From: Mesoflavibacter sp.
Lineage (GTDB): Bacteria; Pseudomonadota; Alphaproteobacteria; UBA8366; Aestuariispiraceae
Direction: 5' to 3'
DNA length: 64,000 nucleotides
Assembly (NCBI GenBank): GCA_017792345.1
Contig: CP051228.1
Location: forward strand, 4,432,148-4,496,147
The notes under the pieces are model-generated. The model searched no databases, had not been told where the DNA came from, and was given only the letters and a program-made list of their open reading frames with translations. Below, in pieces: positions 27,011-35,831 of this stretch. A program made the position numbers and the translations under genes. Position 1 is the first letter of the stretch; each line of letters begins with the position of its first letter.

Positions 27011-29758
27011 GTGCTAGATAGCGTGTCAGCCAAAAGCGGTTCAAAACACGTCAGCCAGAAAAGCTCAGCAAACTCGAAAGCGGCGAAGTCGAGCGGACCA
27101 AAGGCGGGCGGCATCCAAGTCGGCAAGAAGTCGGCCAAAAAGATTGCGATTTTCGACCACAGCGACGGCTCCTATACCGTCAACCTCAAACTTGCCAAAC
27201 CCGGCAAGATGCGCTTCGACAAGTTTCTCCACAAAAAGAGACTTGGACTCAATCAGGAAGACTTGCTGGAATACCTGGTTGCCGCACTTCAGGAGCATGT
27301 TGGGACGCTGGCAAAATCGCGAGTCAGCATCACCAATCCAGATACGGAAGGCTCGAACACGCTCGCGCCGCAAAAACCCGACCTGTTCTATGCCTTCATT
27401 TCCTCATACGACCCCGTCGAAGAAACACAAGAGGACGAAGCTCATGTCATCGTCCATTTGCAGGCCATTGAAGCCAATATGTTTCACGAAATCTGGGACA
27501 ATATGTATGCGGAAACGGATGAAGCGAAACAGTTTACCGAACTCGTAACCTCCAATGATTGGACGGCCTCATATTCGAAGCTAGATGCGGATACACGTTT
27601 GCTCCTTATGCGGGTTCACCTTCACTATCAAATGTGGACGATGAACAGGGAAGTCCCGCCTCGCCAAGCAAACATCACGATCCGGATTAACGGCAACAAT
27701 TCGGACCTCGACGCCCTTCTGGAGTACTTCTGGGTCGCACTAGAATTCGGACAAGAGCGAGAACTCCAAGATTTAGGGGGGCTTTATGACGAGAATTGGT
27801 GTGTCTATCAAAACAAGGCCATAAACGTCGAAGACGATGGGGAGGAGGTAGAACGGCAGTATAAACTGCACATCATCCCCAAAGATTTGGCCGAAGTTCT
27901 AAAAGGTTTGTACTTCACTCACTATTATTTCGAAGTCGACCCGCAGTCGGAGGACCGCACCGGGATCATTCCGAATCCATACGACATCGACTCCAAGATT
28001 TTCCAAGAACGGCGTCCGCCGGAATTCTACTTTCCCAAGCCAAACGGCGGTTATGTGCCGGATGACGACAGAATCGTCGAAGAAGACCCTTGGTACGAAG
28101 AGAATCAAGACGATGGCTACGGCAACGACGCCGCAATCGGCGATGGTGGGTGGGGTAATGGAGGCGGCTGGAATGGCGACGATGATGACGGCAGTGGCGG
28201 CGATGACGGTAGCGGTGGGGACGACGACGGCAGTGAAGACGATGATGACGACGCTCCACCGCCCGCGCCCCCGGCAAATGAAATGCTCTATCATCCCGGC
28301 GGACACCAACCATTCGTCGGCGTTCACAATATCGGGTCGGGAAACTGCGTAAGTATCTACGGTCGCGGGGGGCAGCCGATTGCTTACACAGATTTCGGCT
28401 ACCCATTCACCGCAAACGTCCACACCTATCCAGGCCATACAGCAGGCGCGCCAATCGCCTTCCCATGCGTTTGCAACGACCCTGTAATGATCCTGTCCCA
28501 CTGGGACTTCGATCATTATGCCATGAGCCAGCGCGTTCCGGAGTGCTATCACCTACGTTGGATGGCGCCACAGCAATTCATGGGGCCAAACGACGCGCGA
28601 ACGCTTTACATGCGCATCCTCCTCAATGTCGGCGGGGCCGGTAGCGCAGTGCTGTATATCTGGCCAGCGGGCGCAGCCGGGCATCTGGTTACCCCCTTCG
28701 GGACCATCGAACGAGGCAACGGCCCGGGCCCTCTAACAGCTGCCGGTCGCAATGATTCTTGCCTAATCACTCATATTCGGGTGGAGGACGACCTAGCTGG
28801 GCCACCGGCCGTCACATGGCCTGCGGTTTTCGGAAATGCACCCGCCGTTGTACCGGTAGGTGCCGCAGCGCCTCTTCCATTTCCGCTTCCTGCCGCTGTC
28901 GCCTTACCAGGTATCGGCGCCGCACCGGCAGGCGGGTTGCCGGCGGGACCGATTGGTCTAGGCAACCCGGTCAACGGCGGTGCTTTACCGACATTCCAAA
29001 ACGGAGAACGCTACATTCTTTTGCCAGGGGACAATGGCTTCAATCATATTGCTTCCATAGCGGCCGGAGTGGCCGATGCTGCCTTGCCAAGGGTCGTTGG
29101 CACAATGGCCCCACACCACGGCGCCGACTCCTGGTTGCCCGGAGGCGTGGGCGGCACCCTAAACGGCCTGGTCGCCGCCATGCCTGCCCATGGCGTAATG
29201 GGGGCCGCCCCTGTTCTTGCAATGGGCAGTGCCATGCCTGCGGCCGCGGCAATGCTTACAACGGCCATTCCGCCGTCGATTGGCACAAATAGACCAACAG
29301 GCGGGCTCATAGGCGCGGCACCAGGTGTCGACCCGTTGACCGGTGTCGCGGCCATACCGGCCGGCTGCATCTTGGGCGGCGGCCGCATAGCTTACTCCTA
29401 TGGCATACGCGCAAACACAGGGGTCCATCCATATGGTCACCCACGCAACTCAGCAGTTCTGGCACATCTTGGACACGGCTGGTCCAGCCGTATGAATACG
29501 ACACTCCATGACTGGGACACCCTGACCGCAGCGTTACGCTACTATCCCGGCTTTGCTGGCGTAGGCGGCTATCCTATCGCCGCGCCGAACCCACACAGAG
29601 CCAATCACGTCGCCTTGGGCTGGCAGGATGACGGAACTGGGGCCGGAACCCAAACCTATCTCTGGCACGATGTTTTGCCTGGTGGTCCCGGGGTCGCAGG
29701 CAATGCCATCAATCGAACGTGTCCGACTTGTGCAAGAAACCTTCAGTTTAGCTATTGA
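27011..29758 (+). CDS. Large protein with ComEC-type metallo-beta-lactamase-fold domain, effector candidate
   Basis: A 915-residue protein, starting at GTG 27011 (or GTG 27023). Residues 1-50 are Ser/Lys-rich and basic; 50-345 form an unrecognised alpha/beta region. About 365-420 is an extremely acidic Asp/Gly linker ending in APPPAPP. From about 435 a ComEC/Rec2-like metallo-beta-lactamase fold follows in order: HNIGSGNCVSIY, YTDFGYP, SHWDFDHY (HxDxDH, His497-His502), LLPGDNGF (Asp674), APHHGADSW (His702/703) and NTGVHPYGHPRNS (His810). A Pro/Ala/Gly-rich insert sits at about 600-660 and the protein ends with a CPTC pair. There is no membrane segment, so it is not ComEC itself. Hydrolase activity (nuclease or phosphodiesterase) is inferred. 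Its end overlaps the convergent gene by 11 nt. Confidence 0.65.
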   Translation: MLDSVSAKSGSKHVSQKSSANSKAAKSSGPKAGGIQVGKKSAKKIAIFDHSDGSYTVNLKLAKPGKMRFDKFLHKKRLGLNQEDLLEYLVAALQEHVGTLAKSRVSITNPDTEGSNTLAPQKPDLFYAFISSYDPVEETQEDEAHVIVHLQAIEANMFHEIWDNMYAETDEAKQFTELVTSNDWTASYSKLDADTRLLLMRVHLHYQMWTMNREVPPRQANITIRINGNNSDLDALLEYFWVALEFGQERELQDLGGLYDENWCVYQNKAINVEDDGEEVERQYKLHIIPKDLAEVLKGLYFTHYYFEVDPQSEDRTGIIPNPYDIDSKIFQERRPPEFYFPKPNGGYVPDDDRIVEEDPWYEENQDDGYGNDAAIGDGGWGNGGGWNGDDDDGSGGDDGSGGDDDGSEDDDDDAPPPAPPANEMLYHPGGHQPFVGVHNIGSGNCVSIYGRGGQPIAYTDFGYPFTANVHTYPGHTAGAPIAFPCVCNDPVMILSHWDFDHYAMSQRVPECYHLRWMAPQQFMGPNDARTLYMRILLNVGGAGSAVLYIWPAGAAGHLVTPFGTIERGNGPGPLTAAGRNDSCLITHIRVEDDLAGPPAVTWPAVFGNAPAVVPVGAAAPLPFPLPAAVALPGIGAAPAGGLPAGPIGLGNPVNGGALPTFQNGERYILLPGDNGFNHIASIAAGVADAALPRVVGTMAPHHGADSWLPGGVGGTLNGLVAAMPAHGVMGAAPVLAMGSAMPAAAAMLTTAIPPSIGTNRPTGGLIGAAPGVDPLTGVAAIPAGCILGGGRIAYSYGIRANTGVHPYGHPRNSAVLAHLGHGWSSRMNTTLHDWDTLTAALRYYPGFAGVGGYPIAAPNPHRANHVALGWQDDGTGAGTQTYLWHDVLPGGPGVAGNAINRTCPTCARNLQFSY

Positions 29759-30662
29759 GTGGTTGCCGCCCCAAACCGATCCCAATCTCCAACAGCCTTC
29801 TCCCTGCATCTGGGGTGTTCCAGGCGGCGTGCGCTGTCAGGGTGACATTGTCGAAATCGCGAATTGGATCATCCAGCGGCAGCGGCTCCATCGGGAAGAC
29901 GTCCAGGGCCGCGTGGCCAAGCGGGCCGTTTGCCAGGGCGGTGCATAGGGCGTCTTGATCTACCAACTCGCCACGCGCCACATTGACCAGAATCGCGCCC
30001 TTCGGCATCCGGCCAAGCAGATCTGCGCCGATCATGCCGATGGTCTCCGGCGTGGTCGCGACATGCAGGGATACGGCCAGGGATCGCTCGAACAGCGTTT
30101 CCAGCGACACCATCTCGACCGGCAATTCCTCTTTCGGTTGGCTGCGGTTCCAAGCGAGGACAGTCATGCCGAAAGCGGCGCCAATTCTGGCCATCTCCTT
30201 GCCGATCCCGCCCAGACCGACCACGCCGAGCGTCTTGCCCTTCAGCTCCGGCCCGCCAAGAACCGGCCAGGCGCCCGCGCGCATGCCGCGATCCATCTTC
30301 GATATCTGGCGGGCGGAATCGAGCAGCAGTCCGAAGGCGAATTCGGCGATGGTGCGGCTGCCGTAGTCGCGGCAGACCTCAACCGAAATACCGAGACGTG
30401 CCGCGGCCTCCATGTCCACATAGGTGGCGGCCCCGGTCCCCAGAAAGACGATCCGCTTCAGAGTCGGGGCCAAGGCCTCCAACACTGGGGCGGGCATATA
30501 GCTGTGCCCATTGATTGCAACGTCGGCGCCGGCCAACCGGGCGATGGTATCGGCCTCGTCCTTCGGGTCGGAGGCGTGAATTTCAATCCCGTCGAAAAAG
30601 GCGGGCTCCCGTTCCGCCAGGGCAGCGGTGCGCGCCGAGCAATCAAAATAAACAATACGCAT
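29748..30662 (-). CDS. D-isomer-specific 2-hydroxyacid dehydrogenase
   Basis: A 304-residue NAD(P)-dependent oxidoreductase of the D-2-hydroxyacid dehydrogenase family. The Rossmann dinucleotide motif is LGVVGLGGIGKEMARIGAAFG; catalytic Arg lies in VNVARGELVDQDAL, the Glu in FPMEPLPLDDP and the catalytic His in TLTAHAAWNTPDA. The start ATG at 30662 (MRIVYFDCSART) is 8 nt before the stop of the GlpD-like gene, so the two overlap or abut and are likely cotranscribed. The substrate (glycerate, phosphoglycerate or other) is not determined. Confidence 0.9.
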   Translation of the reverse strand: MRIVYFDCSARTAALAEREPAFFDGIEIHASDPKDEADTIARLAGADVAINGHSYMPAPVLEALAPTLKRIVFLGTGAATYVDMEAAARLGISVEVCRDYGSRTIAEFAFGLLLDSARQISKMDRGMRAGAWPVLGGPELKGKTLGVVGLGGIGKEMARIGAAFGMTVLAWNRSQPKEELPVEMVSLETLFERSLAVSLHVATTPETIGMIGADLLGRMPKGAILVNVARGELVDQDALCTALANGPLGHAALDVFPMEPLPLDDPIRDFDNVTLTAHAAWNTPDAGRRLLEIGIGLGRQPLNS

Positions 30663-30669
30663 CAGAGGC

Positions 30670-32226
30670 TTACTCCGCATCCTTATGAACGGTGTGGATC
30701 TTCTCCAGATAGGTCAGGTAGGCCTCGGTTTCTGCGTCGATCCGCGCATCGTCCCAACCCAGGACCGGGCCTGCGATTTCCGCGACGCGACGGGCCTGGC
30801 CGCGCCCCTGGCTGAAGGTCCAGGACAGACCCAGCCGCCGGACCATCAGATCGGTCAGCGTCAAAGGAATTTCCTCCCGCGCCGACCGCGCCACTTCCGC
30901 CTCGCTGACCGTGCCGGGCTCGTTCCCCAGAAGTGGGCTATCGGCACTCGGCGCCGGGTTGGGCCTGTTCACATCCTGCTTCGGTCCGGACGGTGCCAGG
31001 CCGGGGCGCAGAACCTTCAGAAACGCCCGGCCGGCGGATTTGTGCATCATGATCGTACCGGCCGTCATGGCATAAACGCCGGGCAGGCCTTCCGATGTCA
31101 GGTCGTGGATCTCGCGGGACCGTTTGCCTTCGGGATAGCCGGGCGCGAAGCCCAACGGGCGCACACCGGCCCAGGTGAAGACCACGTCATCGCGTTTCAA
31201 GGCCAGTCCCGGCAACAGCGCGTTTGCTTCGCGCAACAGGAAGGACACCTCGTCCTCGGTCACCGAAATGGCATCGGGGTCGCCGTGATAATGCGTCTCG
31301 GTCGGTCCGAAATAGTGGAAGCCGCGCCAGGGAATACCATAAATCGGCTCCTTGAGGCTGTTCAGTGAGACGATCCCCTGCCCGGCCATTTCCGGCGGCA
31401 GTTTCACGACGATATGCGCGCCCTTCGTACCGGCGATGTAGCGTTTCGCCGTCGGGCGGCTGGCTTGATTGACGCGGTCGATCCAGATTCCCGCCGCGTT
31501 ATAGACCCGTCGCGCGGTCACAAATCCCTCTTCGCCGGTCGGCCCGTCGCGCAGGGCCACGCGCCACAGATCGCCGTCGCGTTCCATGCCGGTCACGGAG
31601 GTATGGTTGCGCGCATCGGCACCGCCATGCCGGGCGTCGAGAATCATGTCCAGACAGATGCGCTCCGGCCAGTTGAAGCGGATCTCCCGGAAGCGCGCGA
31701 CGCCGGCCAGCCCGTCGATATCTGCCATATGACGCAGCAACGGATTTTCCCGCACTTCGTCCTTCGTCAGGATCGCCCGGTCCAGAGGCTCTCCGCCCCT
31801 CCCGGCCAGGAAATCCAGTGTCCACAGCCCCAGGCGTAGCTGCCAGAGCTTGTAATGCGATCTTTTGTAGATCGGGAAATGGGAGGCGTAGGGCGCGGCG
31901 CGGTCCGGATTGTTACGGGCGAATTCGGTTCGATCCCGCATTGTCTGGCGGGCCATCTTCAGCGCGACCAGCAGCTTGTCCGGGCGCTTTACGAAGTTCC
32001 AGAAGGTCGGGTTCGGCTCCAGATAGCGCAGGCCGCAATGCATCAGCCCGCTGGACCGTCCCGACGACCCTGTCGCGAAGTCGGACTTGTCGACGATCAG
32101 GACCCGGTAACCCTCTGCGGTCAGGGTCTTCGCGGCACTGGCGCCGTTCACGCCTGCCCCGGCAATTACGACGTCATAAGGATCCTTGCCCAGAGCCGAC
32201 AAAGGTTCCCGCTTCCACTCGGCCAT
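30670..32226 (-). CDS. FAD-dependent glycerol-3-phosphate dehydrogenase family protein
   Basis: A 518-residue DAO-superfamily flavoprotein resembling aerobic glycerol-3-phosphate dehydrogenase GlpD. The N-terminal FAD-binding motif is DVVIAGAGVNGASAAKTL and the ATG motif DFATGSSGRSSGLMHCGLRYLE matches GlpD. RRVYNAAGIWIDRVNQAS and AHIVVKLPPEMAGQ with RGFHYFGPTETHYHGDPD are further family segments. The C-terminal region carries a helical DAO_C-like domain. It is upstream of, and probably cotranscribed with, the hydroxyacid dehydrogenase. No glycerol kinase or facilitator gene is adjacent, so the physiological substrate could differ from glycerol-3-phosphate. Confidence 0.85.
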   Translation of the reverse strand: MAEWKREPLSALGKDPYDVVIAGAGVNGASAAKTLTAEGYRVLIVDKSDFATGSSGRSSGLMHCGLRYLEPNPTFWNFVKRPDKLLVALKMARQTMRDRTEFARNNPDRAAPYASHFPIYKRSHYKLWQLRLGLWTLDFLAGRGGEPLDRAILTKDEVRENPLLRHMADIDGLAGVARFREIRFNWPERICLDMILDARHGGADARNHTSVTGMERDGDLWRVALRDGPTGEEGFVTARRVYNAAGIWIDRVNQASRPTAKRYIAGTKGAHIVVKLPPEMAGQGIVSLNSLKEPIYGIPWRGFHYFGPTETHYHGDPDAISVTEDEVSFLLREANALLPGLALKRDDVVFTWAGVRPLGFAPGYPEGKRSREIHDLTSEGLPGVYAMTAGTIMMHKSAGRAFLKVLRPGLAPSGPKQDVNRPNPAPSADSPLLGNEPGTVSEAEVARSAREEIPLTLTDLMVRRLGLSWTFSQGRGQARRVAEIAGPVLGWDDARIDAETEAYLTYLEKIHTVHKDAE

Positions 32227-32350
32227 TCCCCATCTCCCGTGTGGCGATGGGTGTCATTGCACCGCAACAATCCTTGGCGCACAAGAAGAGCGGACGGCAC
32301 AGCTGTTATGCCATGCCGCCCGCGCGAACTTCGCAAAGAAACTCTTGGAT

Positions 32351-34141
32351 TTAGACGTCCAGGTCGCCATCCGGCAGGCTGAGCGCGATATGCACGTCTT
32401 CCAACTGCCGGTCGGAGACCGGGGCCGGGGCCCCCATCATCAGATCCTGGGCCATCTGGTTCATCGGGAAGGCGATGACCTCGCGGATATTGGTCGTGCC
32501 GGCCAGCAGCATGACGATCCGGTCGATACCGGGCGCCGATCCGCCGTGGGGCGGTGCGCCCAGTTTCAAAGCGTTGATCATGCCGCCGAAGCGCGTATCC
32601 ACGACTTCCGGACCGTAACCGGCGATTTCGAACGCCTTATACATGACTTCCGGCAGGTGGTTCCGGATCGCGCCGGAGCTCAGTTCCACCCCGTTGCAGA
32701 CGATGTCGTACTGATAGGCCATGATTTCCAGCGGATCCTGGTTCTCCAACGCGTCCATCCCGCCTTGCGGCATCGAGAACGGGTTGTGCGAGAAATCGAC
32801 CTTCTTGAAGTCCTCGTTGTATTCGAACATCGGGAAGTCGACGATCCAGCAGAATTCGAACCGGTTCGCGTCGATCAGTTCCAGATCTTCGCCCAGCTTG
32901 GTGCGGGCAGCCGATGCGAAAGACGCGAAGGTCTTCGGCACGCCGGCCACGAAGAAGACCGCGTCGCCGTCGGTCAGTTCCAGTCCGGTGCGGATCGCCT
33001 CGGTCCGTTCCGGGCCGATATTCTTCGCAATCGGGCCGGCGCCTTCGCCTTCGCGGAAGAAGATGTAGCCCAGGCCGGGCTGCCCCTGGGCCTGCGCCCA
33101 GCTGTTCATCCGGTCGCAGAAGGCGCGGCTGCCGCCCTTAGGGGCCGGGATGGCAAAGACGCGGACGGCTTCGTCCTTGTCGATCATGCCGGCGAAGACC
33201 TTGAAGCCCGAGCCGCGGAAATGATCCGTCACATCGGACATGACCAGCGGGTTGCGCAGATCCGGCTTGTCGGAACCGTATTTCGCCATGGCTTCGGCAT
33301 AGGGAATGCGCTGGAACGGCAGCGGCGAGACGCTGCGACCGTCGGCAAATTCCTCGAACACGCCGTGCAGTACCGGCTCAATCGCCGCGAAGACGTCTTC
33401 CTGAGTGACGAAGGACATCTCGAAATCGAGCTGATAGAACTCGCCCGGCGAACGGTCGGCGCGGGCGTCCTCGTCCCGGAAACATGGCGCGATCTGGAAG
33501 TAGCGGTCGAAACCGGAGATCATCAGCAACTGCTTGAACTGCTGCGGCGCCTGCGGCAGCGCATAAAACTGGCCAGGATGCAGGCGCGACGGCACCAGGA
33601 AATCGCGCGCGCCTTCCGGAGAGCTGGCAGTCAGGATCGGGGTCTGGAACTCACGGAACCCCTGATCGACCATGCGGCGGCGGATCGAGCTGATGATGTC
33701 GCTGCGCAGCAGGATGTTGCGGTGCATCTCTTCGCGCCGCAGATCCAGGAAACGGTTCTTCAGTCGGATTTCCTCGGGATAGCCCGCATCCTGGTTGACC
33801 GGCATCGGCAACGACGCGGCGCGCGACTGCACGGACAATTCCTTGATGTAAACCTCGACCGCACCGGTCGGCAGGTTGGTGTTGATCGTTTCGTCGGTGC
33901 GCTTGACGACCTTGCCCGTCACCGTGATGACCGATTCCAGGCTCAGCCCGTCGATCGTCTCCAGCAGCGCCGTGTCATCCGCGTCGACCACGCACTGGGT
34001 CAGGCCGTAATTGTCCCGCAGGTCGACGAACAGCAGCCCGCCATGGTCGCGCTTGCGGTGAACCCAGCCCGACAATCGTACCTGTTCGCCTGCGTCCGAC
34101 GCCCGGAGGGCCCCACAGGTATGCGTGCGGTAAGCGTGCAT
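32351..34141 (-). CDS. aspS: Aspartyl-tRNA synthetase
   Basis: Class IIb synthetase of 596 residues, bacterial type. N-terminal OB-fold anticodon domain ([23 protein letters not shown]), motif 2 ([25 protein letters not shown]), the bacterial GAD insertion domain and motif 3 ([26 protein letters not shown]) are complete. Many alphaproteobacterial AspRS are non-discriminating and also make Asp-tRNA-Asn; that cannot be decided from this window. The ATG at 34141 is clear. Confidence 0.98.
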   Translation of the reverse strand: MHAYRTHTCGALRASDAGEQVRLSGWVHRKRDHGGLLFVDLRDNYGLTQCVVDADDTALLETIDGLSLESVITVTGKVVKRTDETINTNLPTGAVEVYIKELSVQSRAASLPMPVNQDAGYPEEIRLKNRFLDLRREEMHRNILLRSDIISSIRRRMVDQGFREFQTPILTASSPEGARDFLVPSRLHPGQFYALPQAPQQFKQLLMISGFDRYFQIAPCFRDEDARADRSPGEFYQLDFEMSFVTQEDVFAAIEPVLHGVFEEFADGRSVSPLPFQRIPYAEAMAKYGSDKPDLRNPLVMSDVTDHFRGSGFKVFAGMIDKDEAVRVFAIPAPKGGSRAFCDRMNSWAQAQGQPGLGYIFFREGEGAGPIAKNIGPERTEAIRTGLELTDGDAVFFVAGVPKTFASFASAARTKLGEDLELIDANRFEFCWIVDFPMFEYNEDFKKVDFSHNPFSMPQGGMDALENQDPLEIMAYQYDIVCNGVELSSGAIRNHLPEVMYKAFEIAGYGPEVVDTRFGGMINALKLGAPPHGGSAPGIDRIVMLLAGTTNIREVIAFPMNQMAQDLMMGAPAPVSDRQLEDVHIALSLPDGDLDV

Positions 34142-34192
34142 GATGACAGCTCCAAAACCATGATGTTCGGGACGCGCACGGCCCCATGAATT

Positions 34193-34220
34193 CCGGCGCG
34201 AAAGGGCCCTTTTACGCCGG
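34193..34220. repeat. Imperfect 28-bp palindrome between aspS and the HTH gene
   Basis: CCGGCG-cg-AAAGGG-CCCTTT-ta-CGCCGG: two nested perfect dyads with a 2-bp mismatch, centred between 34206 and 34207, about 52 nt upstream of aspS. It could be an operator, a processing hairpin in the aspS leader, or the end of the HTH transcript; there is no T-run on either strand. Confidence 0.5.
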
Positions 34221-34308
34221 GAATGTCAAGGGGGCAGCGGTGTTCGGAGCGGGTCCGCGTCAGGGATGGCCTTGCAGACCGTGGCAGGTGAAAGCCCTGC
34301 CGCGCGAT

Positions 34309-34494
34309 TCAGTCCGCCGGCCGGTTGGCATGGGCGTTCAGATACGACTCCAGATCCTCGCGGTCGACGCGCCATTCGCGGCCGAATTTGATCGCGCGCA
34401 GCTCGTTCGACTGGATCCAGACACGGACCGTCGCCTCCCGGACCTTCAGCAGATCCGCGACCTCATGGACGGTCAGAAGTGGACTGTTCAACAT
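34309..34494 (-). CDS. Small helix-turn-helix protein (excisionase/MerR-like fold)
   Basis: A 61-residue protein. Almost its whole length is one winged-helix DNA-binding unit of the excisionase family: LLTVHEVADLLKVREATVRVWIQSNELRAIKFGREWRV, followed by REDLESYL. Such proteins act as recombination directionality factors in phages, or as small transcription regulators in chromosomes. No integrase or att-like repeat is near, so a regulatory role is more likely. It lies upstream of aspS on the same strand, with 167 nt between, and diverges from nhaA. Confidence 0.85.
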   Translation of the reverse strand: MLNSPLLTVHEVADLLKVREATVRVWIQSNELRAIKFGREWRVDREDLESYLNAHANRPAD

Positions 34495-34610
34495 CGTGCT
34501 ACACTGTTATCGGCAAGTGACGAAAAGTGTGGGCCTCCTTCTTGATGTTGGCAAGGGCTTACCTACGTTTATACTCGTTTGAAACTGTTTATCACCTGAT
34601 AGGGGGGAAT

Positions 34611-35822
34611 ATGCCGGTTCGCGCTGTCTACAATGAAATCGTCAAGGCAATGGGGCATGATACGGCCCCGGGCCTTGTCCTCATCGCGGCGGCGGCGGCG
34701 GCATTGATCGTCATGAATTCCGGCCTGGCCGACGGCTATACCGCCGCGCTGGCCACAAAGTTCACCATCGCCTATGGCGAAATCGGCCTGTCCAAGCCTT
34801 TGCTGCTGTGGATCAACGATTTCCTGATGGCGATCTTCTTCCTGCTGGTCGGGCTGGAAATCAAACGCGAGATGGTGGCTGGAAACCTGTCCAGCTTCCG
34901 AGCGGCCTCCCTGCCCGCCATCGCCGCCGTCGGCGGCATGATCGCGCCTGCGCTGATCTACTGGGGTTTCAACGCCGGCGATCCCGAAGCGATGCGCGGC
35001 TGGGCGATACCGGCCGCAACCGACATCGCCTTCGCGCTGGGCGTTCTGGCACTGCTGGGTCGACGCGTACCGATTTCGCTGAAGGTCTTCCTGCTGGCGG
35101 TCGCGATCATCGACGATTTGGGCGCCATCGTCATTATCGCCCTGTTCTATACCGCCGATCTGTCGGGCATGGCTTTCGCCATTTCCGGGCTGATGATCGT
35201 CGCCTTGATCGCGCTGAACCGCCTCGGTGTCCGCGCCATCACTCCCTACATGCTGTTGGGCATCGTTCTGTGGGTGGCGGTCCTCAAATCCGGTGTTCAC
35301 GCAACCCTGGCCGGGGTGGTCGTCGCCTTCTGTATCCCCATGAGCGAAAGGAAGGACGAGGACGAGCCGCCGCTCTACAAGCTGGAGCATGCGCTGGTGC
35401 CCTGGGTGTCCTTTGGCATCATGCCGATCTTCGCCTTCGCCAATGCAGGCGTGTCGCTGGCGGGCATGGGACCGTCTTCCCTGTTGGAGCCGATTTCCGC
35501 CGGGATCGCGGTCGGGCTTCTGGCGGGTAAGCAGATCGGCATCGTCCTCGCCTGCGTTCTGGCCGTCGTGCTGGGTATCAGCAAACTGCCGTCAGGGATC
35601 AACTGGCAGCAGATCTGGGGTGTCTCCATGCTGGCCGGGATCGGCTTCACAATGAGCCTCTTTATCGGCAATCTGGCCTTTGCGACGCCGGAACAGGCTG
35701 CATCGGTGCGGGTCGGCGTCCTTTCAGGCAGCATCGTGTCCGCGATCCTGGGATACATCGTCCTGCGCCTGTCGCACCGTGCCGCCGAAAGACGGGTCGG
35801 CGCGGACGCCATCAACAGATAG
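34611..35822 (+). CDS. nhaA: Na+/H+ antiporter NhaA
   Basis: A 403-residue inner-membrane antiporter that exports Na+ in exchange for H+. About twelve transmembrane helices are visible. Family features: FLLVGLEIKREMVAGNLSSFRAASLPAIAAVGGM near the N-terminus, WAIPAATDIAFALGVLALLG with the functional Asp pair region AIIDDLGAIVIIALFYT, and VLKSGVHATLAGVVVAFCIPM. The ATG at 34611 has a strong AGGGGGGAAT ribosome site; the upstream open frame is not coding. It is followed 9 nt later by the sbtA-like gene, so it probably drives a Na+ gradient for that transporter. Confidence 0.96.
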   Translation: MPVRAVYNEIVKAMGHDTAPGLVLIAAAAAALIVMNSGLADGYTAALATKFTIAYGEIGLSKPLLLWINDFLMAIFFLLVGLEIKREMVAGNLSSFRAASLPAIAAVGGMIAPALIYWGFNAGDPEAMRGWAIPAATDIAFALGVLALLGRRVPISLKVFLLAVAIIDDLGAIVIIALFYTADLSGMAFAISGLMIVALIALNRLGVRAITPYMLLGIVLWVAVLKSGVHATLAGVVVAFCIPMSERKDEDEPPLYKLEHALVPWVSFGIMPIFAFANAGVSLAGMGPSSLLEPISAGIAVGLLAGKQIGIVLACVLAVVLGISKLPSGINWQQIWGVSMLAGIGFTMSLFIGNLAFATPEQAASVRVGVLSGSIVSAILGYIVLRLSHRAAERRVGADAINR

Positions 35823-35831
35823 GCCACCATC

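Noticed and set aside
28141-28260. RTX calcium-binding repeats
   Set aside because: The Asp/Gly stretch lacks the nonapeptide GGxGxDxUx pattern.
25674-29758. Complete type VI or extracellular contractile injection locus
   Set aside because: No sheath, baseplate, VgrG, Hcp, PAAR or AAA+ ATPase gene is present in the window; only effector-like parts are seen.
34309-34494. Prophage or integrative element marked by the excisionase-like gene
   Set aside because: No integrase, phage gene, tRNA or direct-repeat attachment sites nearby.
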